Positions 1 through 4,709 of a stretch of DNA of 6,570 nucleotides are shown here, piece by piece (position 1 is the stretch's first letter; each line of letters opens with the position of its first letter). Where the stretch lies: the NCBI GenBank assembly GCA_003158755.1, contig PMLF01000120.1, forward strand, positions 1-6,570, written 5' to 3'. A program made the translations under genes and the position numbers. Origin of the DNA: Elusimicrobiota bacterium. GTDB lineage: Bacteria; Elusimicrobiota; Elusimicrobia; FEN-1173. The notes under the pieces were generated by a model, which was not told the DNA's origin, made no database searches, and saw only the letters and a list, made by a program, of their open reading frames with translations.

Positions 1-737
1 GGGAAGACGTCGATGATGCGGTCCACCGTCTGGGCGGCGTCGGTGGTGTGCAGGGTCGCGAAGCAAAGGTGGCCGGTCTCGGCGGCGGTGATGGCCAGGG
101 AGATCGTCTCCAAGTCCCTCATCTCCCCGATCAAGATGACGTCCGGGTCCTGCCGGAGGGCGTGCTTCAGCGCCGCGCCGAAAGACCGGGTGCTCTGTCC
201 CACCTCGCGCTGGCGGATGATGCACTTCTTGGCCTCGTAGACGAACTCGATGGGGTCTTCGATCGTGAGGATGTGCTCCCGGCGGGTCGAATTGATGATG
301 TCGATGAGGCAGGCCAGAGTGGTGGACTTTCCGGAACCCGTCGGCCCCGTGACGAGGACCAGGCCGCGGGGAAGGTTGGCGAACTCAAGGACCGACGTCG
401 GAATTCCGAGGGATTCGGGATCGGGGATTTTGGAGGAGATGACCCGCAGCACGCATTCGACGCCGGCCCGGTGCATCAGCACGTTCACGCGGAAACGGGC
501 CAGGTTGGTGACGGCGAAGGAGCAGTCCAATTCCAGGTTCTCTTCGAACCGCTGCTTCTGCTCGTCATAAAGGATGGAGTAAATGAGGCGCTTGGATTCT
601 TCGGGCGACAAGGGCGGGAAACCCGGCAATTCGTTGATCTCCCCGTTGAGCCTGATCATGGGCGCTTTGCCGATGACCAGGTGGATATCCGACGAGCCCT
701 GCTTGACAGCGATGCGAAGAATATCGATGAATTCCAT
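1..737 (-). CDS. pilT: Type IV pilus retraction ATPase PilT (3'-truncated by the window edge)
   Basis: The protein is a cytoplasmic secretion-type hexameric ATPase that powers type IV pilus retraction and twitching motility. The visible 245 residues start MEFIDILRIAVKQGSSDIHL, the typical PilT N-terminus with no PilB-like extension. In order one sees a Walker A loop GPTGSGKSTT (131-140), an Asp box HILTIEDPIEF (155-165), a Walker B region LRQDPDVILIGEMRD (194-208) and a His box ETGHLCFATLHT (220-231). PilT proteins are usually about 350 residues, so roughly the last 100, including the C-terminal AIRNLIRE-type motif, lie beyond position 1. The ATG start is supported by GGAGG four bases upstream. 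The gene follows the LCP gene on the same strand, separated by a hairpin and T run, so it may be a separate transcription unit. PilU is the main alternative; the missing C-terminus would decide. Confidence 0.95.
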   Translation of the reverse strand, partial: MEFIDILRIAVKQGSSDIHLVIGKAPMIRLNGEINELPGFPPLSPEESKRLIYSILYDEQKQRFEENLELDCSFAVTNLARFRVNVLMHRAGVECVLRVISSKIPDPESLGIPTSVLEFANLPRGLVLVTGPTGSGKSTTLACLIDIINSTRREHILTIEDPIEFVYEAKKCIIRQREVGQSTRSFGAALKHALRQDPDVILIGEMRDLETISLAITAAETGHLCFATLHTTDAAQTVDRIIDVF

Positions 738-741
738 GAAT

Positions 742-746
742 CCTCC
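742..746 (-). promoter_or_regulatory. Ribosome binding site of pilT
   Basis: GGAGG on the minus strand, with four bases (ATTC) before the pilT ATG. It directly follows a run of seven T residues, so it sits immediately downstream of the terminator-like hairpin. It fixes the pilT start. Confidence 0.8.
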
Positions 747-844
747 AAAAAAATCAGCCGTCAGCGGTCGGCTTTCAGCGTTCAGCTGAAACCTAAAATC
801 CGAAGGCATTTGCTGACAGCCGAGAGCTGATCGCTGACAGCTGT
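747..844 (-). terminator. Terminator-like long hairpin with T7 tract after the LCP gene
   Basis: Read on the minus strand, the 107-bp gap after the LCP stop codon forms an imperfect hairpin of about 30 bp. The arms are roughly 844-809 and 791-754, with a loop around 808-792. The second arm is followed at once by seven T residues (753-747). A strong stem plus a T run is the layout of an intrinsic terminator, and it lies just after the last gene of the proA-nadD-yqeK-LCP group. Two features are odd. The stem is longer and less G+C-dense than a classical terminator, and the T run abuts the pilT GGAGG, so nothing separates terminator and translation start. It may act as a leaky terminator or attenuator. 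Inferred from sequence only. Confidence 0.55.
754..844. repeat. Degenerate TCAGC/GCTGA intergenic repeat, inverted arrangement
   Basis: The left half carries four TCAGC pentamers (starting 754, 761, 775, 782) and the right half three GCTGA pentamers (812, 826, 833), spaced by 2-10 bases and surrounding an unrelated spacer near 792-808. The halves are imperfect inverted copies of each other. Degenerate arrays of this GCTGA-nn-AGC kind occur between genes in many bacterial genomes; this is from general familiarity, not a search. The repeat fills the whole LCP-pilT gap. No gene or phage signature is associated with it. Confidence 0.7.
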
Positions 845-2023
845 CTACTGGTAATCGTCCCCCAAAACCACCTCGACGTCCGTGCGGAGCGTCGCGTCCA
901 AATCGCTCAACACGAAATCCGTCCCCAAAGCTTGCGCGACTTTTCGCGCATTTTCAATGGTTCCGACGCGGTCCCAGACCCGCGTTTTTACTTGCCGGGC
1001 ATTATAGTCCCCCCAATCCACGACGTCAAACCCGGCGGCCCGGAGGCGGTGCGTGGCGGTCAAAGCCAGACCGGGCCGCCCGGTTCCGTTCCTCACCTTG
1101 ACGGTAATCTTCTTCGCCGAGAGCCCGGCGGCAGGAGAATCGGCCACTGGACGCCCTCCCCATTGAGCCATCATGTAGGACAATCGCTCCGGGTCCACCA
1201 CCCATTCCGCCCCCCTGGGATTTCCCGGCAGGATGGCGGGCGTCACCCGCTCGGGCCTCAGGTGCTTGGTCTCCAGCGCCAGGCACAAGATATCCCGCCA
1301 GGAAAAATTGGCGCGAATGCTCGCCGCCACCGACGAGACCAGTCCCGGCCACCGCAAGAACGTCTCCGGGGAAACGCCCTTTTCCATTACCGCCCTCAAG
1401 AAATCCACCTGCCTTAATATTCGCCCCCGGTCGCCGCTTTTCCCCCGGAACCGGACGTACTCCAGGGCCTTTTGACCGGACAAAAGATATTCCCCGGGAT
1501 CGTAGTGGATGTGCAGGTTTCCCGCGTTGTCGTCGTACTGCATGGTTTCATCGACGTGGACTCGAATTCCTCCGGCCCGATCCACGAAGCGGCGGAAACC
1601 GTCGTAATCCACGTGCAAAGTGTAGCGGGGCTCGAGAGGTGTCCCTTTGATTCCCAGCCGGTCGGCCACCGCCTCTCTCAAGGCTTCGGAGGCGACGGCG
1701 TCGTTCCTCGTCCGGGCGAAATGGTAGGCGAACACCTCGTTGATGCGGCGGAAGCGGTATCCCGGCACATCGACGTGAGTGTCGCGGGGAATGGAAAGGA
1801 TGTCCAGCCGCGAGTCGGCGGGATCGTAGCGCCACCAAAGCAGCGTGTCCGAATGGCAGGCGTGGTCCACCCAATCCGTGCCGAAAAGGATGCCCGTCAC
1901 CGGACGCCCCTCCCGCAATGCCGCCGCCACGGGAGACCTCCACGCGATGAGCGCGGCGATCACCGTCGCGGCGACGCCGGTCAACGCGGTGACGCGAAGG
2001 GCGTTTTGGGAAACGCCCTTCAC
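845..2023 (-). CDS. LCP (LytR-CpsA-Psr) family protein with C-terminal LytR_C domain
   Basis: LCP enzymes are membrane-anchored, outward-facing phosphotransferases that move glycopolymers from undecaprenyl-pyrophosphate carriers onto peptidoglycan or other envelope acceptors. The 392-residue product has a short cytoplasmic start and one membrane segment (about 9-28). The LCP domain (about 40-215) shows SDT (58-60), SIPRDT (77-82), YRFRRINEVFA (89-99), DYDGFRRFVDRAGGI (139-153), LSGQKALEYVRFR (181-193) and DRGRILRQ (198-205), matching the conserved Asp and Arg positions of the family. A LytR_C domain (about 304-390) begins ITVKVRNGTGRPGLA. I chose the GTG at 2023: it overlaps the yqeK stop by four bases (GTGA) and has GGAGG five bases upstream. 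A longer frame to 2353 only adds about 110 low-complexity residues antiparallel to no gene but overlapping yqeK. The acceptor polymer cannot be told from the sequence. Confidence 0.93.
   Translation of the reverse strand: MKGVSQNALRVTALTGVAATVIAALIAWRSPVAAALREGRPVTGILFGTDWVDHACHSDTLLWWRYDPADSRLDILSIPRDTHVDVPGYRFRRINEVFAYHFARTRNDAVASEALREAVADRLGIKGTPLEPRYTLHVDYDGFRRFVDRAGGIRVHVDETMQYDDNAGNLHIHYDPGEYLLSGQKALEYVRFRGKSGDRGRILRQVDFLRAVMEKGVSPETFLRWPGLVSSVAASIRANFSWRDILCLALETKHLRPERVTPAILPGNPRGAEWVVDPERLSYMMAQWGGRPVADSPAAGLSAKKITVKVRNGTGRPGLALTATHRLRAAGFDVVDWGDYNARQVKTRVWDRVGTIENARKVAQALGTDFVLSDLDATLRTDVEVVLGDDYQ
1996..2021 (-). promoter_or_regulatory. 11-bp perfect stem-loop at the start codon of the LCP gene
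   Basis: The mRNA reads GAAGGGCGTTT, a four-base loop CCCA, then AAACGCCCTTC. The first base of the stem is the third base of the GTG start codon, and the stem runs through codon 9. It lies two bases from the yqeK stop codon end and about eight bases after the GGAGG. A stable stem here could lower initiation unless ribosomes terminating on yqeK melt it, which would strengthen coupling. The structure is visible; the regulatory role is inference. It may be chance in coding sequence. Confidence 0.4.
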
Positions 2024-2592
2024 ATCGGCCTCCAACGGTTCCACAGGCGGACGGCCAGGGGGTGGATGGGACCGTGATCGTTCAAGACGTAAAGCAGTTT
2101 CCAGCGCAGCGCTTCCCGAAAAGCGTCGTCCAAGTTTTTCTTCGCCAGACGCCGAACCAAACGGATCTCGTCCCCCTTCCTTTCCGACGAGGCGAAATCG
2201 GCGATGTACAGGATTCGAGCCAGGAGGGACATTTTGTCCGCCCCCAGAGTATGGGCGCGGACGGCGGCCAGCACCGCCGGATCCTTCACGCCGAACTCGC
2301 GCTCGGCCAGCGCCGCGGACACGTAGGCGTGAAGGAGTTTCAAGCGGCCGCACTCAAATATAAATTTCGCCTCCGGCACCGGCAGCCGCCATTTCTTCAC
2401 CGCCGCCGCCTGCCGGGAAACCGTCCACTCCTTGCCGCAATCGTGGAGGAGCCCCGCCAACCTCGCCTTGTCCGGGTCCGCCCCGTGGCGGCGCGCCAAT
2501 TTCTCCGCCCCCCGGGCCACGTTCAACGTGTGGCGGAAGCGCCCGGGGGAGAGGTTTTTTCGAAGCCGACGGCGGATTTCTTTTTCGGTCAT
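2020..2592 (-). CDS. yqeK: HD-domain bis(5'-nucleosyl)-tetraphosphatase (symmetrical) YqeK
   Basis: YqeK-family HD proteins hydrolyse diadenosine tetraphosphate symmetrically to two ADP, using a metal centre. The 190-residue product has the expected size. Metal-binding positions are visible: H21 (RFRHTLNVA), the HD pair H50-D51 (AGLLHDCGKEW), H88 (KLLHAY), H114 (VRAHTLG) and D132 (LYIADFASSER, where most relatives have LADYIEP). The start is the ATG overlapping the nadD stop by four bases (ATGA); an AAGGA lies too far upstream (13 bases) to be a good site, so translation probably depends on coupling to nadD. nadD-yqeK adjacency is common in bacteria, and fusions of the two are known. The gene overlaps the following LCP gene by four bases. 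A longer open frame running into nadD was rejected because its extra residues are a shadow of nadD. Confidence 0.93.
   Translation of the reverse strand: MTEKEIRRRLRKNLSPGRFRHTLNVARGAEKLARRHGADPDKARLAGLLHDCGKEWTVSRQAAAVKKWRLPVPEAKFIFECGRLKLLHAYVSAALAEREFGVKDPAVLAAVRAHTLGADKMSLLARILYIADFASSERKGDEIRLVRRLAKKNLDDAFREALRWKLLYVLNDHGPIHPLAVRLWNRWRPM
2029..2033 (-). promoter_or_regulatory. Ribosome binding site of the LCP gene inside the yqeK 3' end
   Basis: GGAGG on the minus strand, five bases before the GTG at 2023. It is embedded in the codons for the last Trp-Arg of YqeK (…NRWRPM). It decides the LCP start in favour of the GTG overlap rather than the far upstream codons of the same frame. Confidence 0.7.
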
Positions 2593-3149
2593 GAGTAGAG
2601 GGAATTCCTTTGGATGTAGGCCCGCACCGCCGGGGGCACCGCGCCGCCCCGTCCCGCGCGGACATCCGTCGAGGACGCTCGGGGCGGCCGCGCTTTCAGG
2701 ACGATGGAGGCCGCCCTGACCGCCGGGTCCGCGTCCTGGGTGGAAACACCGCGACGAAGCCCCACCGCCAAACGAACCGTTTTGAGGATGTCCCGCCACC
2801 GCCGCCAACCCGTGAAATCCTTCCAAGAATCGCCTCCGATCACGAGAAACCATTCCGCGGAAGGATGCCGTCGGCGGAGAATATGGAGAGTGCGTACGGA
2901 ATAGGAAGGACCGGAGAGGCGAAGTTCCACGGGGCTCACCACGGTTCTGGGTAAACGCCCGAAAGCCAAACGCGCCATCGCCAAGCGATCCCGGGGAGAC
3001 GCCGAGGGTATTGAGGGTTTCCCCGGCGGATCGCCGGCGGGAACGACGTAGAGAAGGTCCAACTTTAATTCTCTCACCGCCGCCCGGGCCAGAGCCATGT
3101 GCCCGGCGTGGGGGGGATCGAAGGTCCCTCCGAAAAAACCAATTTTCAC
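2589..3149 (-). CDS. nadD: Nicotinate-nucleotide adenylyltransferase NadD
   Basis: NadD joins nicotinate mononucleotide and ATP to give deamido-NAD, the shared step of de novo and salvage NAD synthesis in the cytoplasm. The 186-residue product starts MKIGFFGGTFDPPHAGH, the nucleotidyltransferase signature with the HxGH motif at 14-17. Further conserved blocks are VIGGDSWKDFTGWRRW (103-118) and the C-terminal ASSTDVRAG (158-166), matching the family's SSTxxR motif. The loop usually reading PPHK is here PPGK (41-44), a departure at a commonly conserved His. The length is at the short end of the family. Translation starts at a GTG that overlaps the proA stop by four bases (GTGA). No strong ribosome binding site is present, only an AGG about seven bases upstream, which suggests coupling to proA. 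The end overlaps yqeK by four bases. Confidence 0.96.
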   Translation of the reverse strand: MKIGFFGGTFDPPHAGHMALARAAVRELKLDLLYVVPAGDPPGKPSIPSASPRDRLAMARLAFGRLPRTVVSPVELRLSGPSYSVRTLHILRRRHPSAEWFLVIGGDSWKDFTGWRRWRDILKTVRLAVGLRRGVSTQDADPAVRAASIVLKARPPRASSTDVRAGRGGAVPPAVRAYIQRNSLYS

Positions 3150-4450
3150 TCCCGGACCTGACCGGAACCGCGCACGACGTATTTCGTGGTGGTGAGTTCT
3201 TTCAAGCCCATGGCCCCGCGGGCGTGGAGCTTTTGGGTGGAGATGCCCATCTCGGCGCCCAGGCCGAACAAACCGCCGTCGTGCAGGCGCGTTGAGGCAT
3301 TGTGGAGCACCGCGGCGGAGTCCACTTCTTTGAGGAATTTATCGGCGGCGGCGGCGTCCCGGGTCACGATGGCGTCGGTGTGGTGGCTGCCGTGCCGGTT
3401 GACGTGCGCGATGGCTTCGTCGAGGGAACCGATCACTTTCACCGCGACGATGGGCCCCAGGAACTCCGTGTCCCAGTCTTTCTCGACGGCGGAGCGCACT
3501 CCGGCGGCGGCGCGGCGGACGGCTTCGTCCCCCCGCACTTCCACCTTCGCCTCTTGATAGAGGCGCACGATCCGGGGAAGGAAGGACGCGGCCGCGTCTT
3601 TGTGGACGAGGAGCGTCTCCATGGCGTTGCAGACGCCCATCCGCTGAACCTTGGCGTTCAACGCGATCTTCTCGGCCATGTCGAGGTCGGCGTCCTTGTC
3701 CACGTAGACGGCGCAAAGGCCCCGTCCGTGAGAGAGCACCGGCACCGTCGCCATCTCGCGGATGGAGCGGACCATTTCCTCGCCGCCCCGGGGGATCACC
3801 AGGTCGATGGCTTGGTCCATCGTGACCAAGTCGCGGATCAGTTCGCGGTCGGTGAAAGGCACCAATTGGACGATGGCCGGAGGCAACCCGGCTTCCCGCA
3901 AAGCGTCATGAATCACGGCCGTCAGAGCCCCGTTGGTGTTCAGGGCCTCTTTGCCGCCGCGGAGGACCACGGCGTTACCCGACTTGAGGCAGAGCCCCGC
4001 CGAATCCACCGTCACGTTGGGCCGAGCTTCGTAAATCATGGCGACGAGGCCCAGCGGCACGCGGACCTTCTGCAAAATCATTCCGTTGGGACGGCGCGAT
4101 TCCTCGACGATCTCCCCCACCGGGTCGGGCAGTGCGGCCATTTCCCGCAAGGATTGCGCCATGTCCTGGATCCGCCGAGGAGTGAGTGTCAGCCGGTCGA
4201 GGAGCGCCGGGGCAAGCTTCGCCGCTTTCCCCGCCTCCACGTCGATTCCATTCTTGAACAAAATGTCTTCCTGGCGATGGAGCAGCGCCTCGGCGATGCC
4301 GAGCAACGCGCGGTTCTTAGCCTCCGCGCCGACCTGCGCCAGCACCTGGGAGGCCGCCTTGGCCTCCACCACCAGCCGGGCCAGCTCGCGATGGGGATCG
4401 GGAGCCGAGGAGCGGACTTTCTTGACGGTTTTCTTTTTTCGGGATGGCAT
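3146..4450 (-). CDS. proA: Gamma-glutamyl phosphate reductase ProA
   Basis: ProA reduces gamma-glutamyl phosphate with NADPH to glutamate-5-semialdehyde, the second step of proline synthesis. The 434-residue protein carries the family signatures: VPLGLVAMIYEARPNVTVD (131-149), KSGNAVVLRGGKEA (156-169), the catalytic block VQRMGVCNAMETLLVH (268-283) with Cys274, GSHHTDAIVT (354-363) and FGLGAEMGISTQKLHARG (395-412). The usual length is about 415-420, and the excess is an N-terminal stretch rich in Lys and Arg (PSRKKKTVKKVR) before the normal start of homology near residue 20. No good alternative start exists, since the next candidates are GTG codons at about residues 27-28, inside the domain. 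The ATG has no ribosome binding site within 20 bases. proA leads the overlapping group with nadD, yqeK and the LCP gene; proB is not visible here. Confidence 0.97.
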   Translation of the reverse strand: MPSRKKKTVKKVRSSAPDPHRELARLVVEAKAASQVLAQVGAEAKNRALLGIAEALLHRQEDILFKNGIDVEAGKAAKLAPALLDRLTLTPRRIQDMAQSLREMAALPDPVGEIVEESRRPNGMILQKVRVPLGLVAMIYEARPNVTVDSAGLCLKSGNAVVLRGGKEALNTNGALTAVIHDALREAGLPPAIVQLVPFTDRELIRDLVTMDQAIDLVIPRGGEEMVRSIREMATVPVLSHGRGLCAVYVDKDADLDMAEKIALNAKVQRMGVCNAMETLLVHKDAAASFLPRIVRLYQEAKVEVRGDEAVRRAAAGVRSAVEKDWDTEFLGPIVAVKVIGSLDEAIAHVNRHGSHHTDAIVTRDAAAADKFLKEVDSAAVLHNASTRLHDGGLFGLGAEMGISTQKLHARGAMGLKELTTTKYVVRGSGQVRE

Positions 4451-4571
4451 GCGGAAATTTTACAACATCATCGGAAAGGAGGGGAGTTGCCGGGAACTGG
4501 CGCTTTCCCCTCCCCATTTATGGGCTGATCCTTCTCCTCTATTGAAGCGGGTCCGACGCAAACAAGGGTTT
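4451..4571 (-). promoter_or_regulatory. Leader region of proA with a hairpin and only weak promoter candidates
   Basis: This AT-richer stretch precedes the proA ATG. It holds an 8-bp stem (arms 4478-4485 and 4506-4513, GGAGGGGA on the plus strand), a small palindrome CCCATTTATGGG (4513-4524), and no Shine-Dalgarno sequence next to the ATG. A possible minus-strand promoter is TTCAAT (4546-4541), 18 bases, CATAAA (4522-4517), only a 3-of-6 match at -35. A TAAAAT (4462-4457) just before the ATG would imply a leaderless mRNA, but has no -35 partner. The operon promoter is probably somewhere here or farther upstream; I cannot fix it. Confidence 0.25.
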
Positions 4572-4682
4572 CCTTCTCCCACCTCGGGTGGGAGAAGGTG
4601 CCCCGTCGGGGCGGATGAGGGGGGCAATGAATTCCGTCGATGGAATTGTCCCCTTCCCCCTCACGGTTGGGAGAGGAAAGGT
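4572..4682. repeat. REP/BIME-like intergenic element of two inverted units
   Basis: Unit one starts with a perfect 12-bp stem, CCTTCTCCCACC (4572-4583), loop TCG, GGTGGGAGAAGG (4587-4598). A second small stem GCCCC/GGGGC (4600-4604 and 4608-4612) and GGATGAGGGG follow. A middle stem AATTCC/GGAATT (4630-4635 and 4642-4647) joins it to unit two, which reads CCCCCTCACGGTTGGGAGAGG (about 4656-4676). TGAGGGGG (4616-4623) and CCCCCTCA (4656-4663) pair across the centre. The plan of CTTCTCCC-hairpin, GCCC-hairpin and GATGAGGGG resembles a class of short mobile-looking palindromic repeats seen between genes in many bacteria. There is no T run on either strand, so it is not a classical terminator, though it lies between the methyltransferase gene and proA and could stabilise 3' ends. 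Confidence 0.65.
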
Positions 4683-4709
4683 CTCAACCATAGCCTACCG
4701 GCAAAGAGA

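Noticed and set aside
48..830. 260-codon open frame on the plus strand
   Set aside because: It is the antisense of pilT and runs through the repeat-bearing gap. The translation has no recognisable domain.
754..844. CRISPR-like short repeats between the LCP gene and pilT
   Set aside because: The units are five-base motifs with irregular 2-10-base spacing in inverted orientation, not 23-47-base direct repeats.
2024..2353. N-terminal extension of the LCP frame to an upstream start at 2353
   Set aside because: The extra 110 residues are Gly/Arg/Pro-rich low-complexity sequence overlapping yqeK in another frame. The GTG at 2023 has a ribosome binding site and leads straight into a membrane segment.
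2593..2853. N-terminal extension of the yqeK frame into nadD
   Set aside because: Those residues overlap the nadD C-terminus in another frame and have no HD-family homology; the ATG at 2592 gives the normal family length.
4460..4471. Tiny upstream reading frame ATG ATG TTG TAA before proA
   Set aside because: Three codons without a ribosome binding site; nothing supports a leader peptide.
3302..4528. 408-codon open frame on the plus strand
   Set aside because: It lies antiparallel to proA, whose conserved motifs are unmistakable. Long antisense frames are expected in G+C-rich coding sequence, and its His/Asp/Val-rich product looks like a shadow.
4572..4598. Intrinsic terminator of the methyltransferase gene
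   Set aside because: The 12-bp stem is perfect but no T run follows on either strand, and the stem is part of a larger palindromic repeat.
4561..4700. CRISPR or tandem repeat array in the proA upstream gap
   Set aside because: There are no equal-length direct repeats with unique spacers; the structure is inverted and palindromic, and occurs once in the window.
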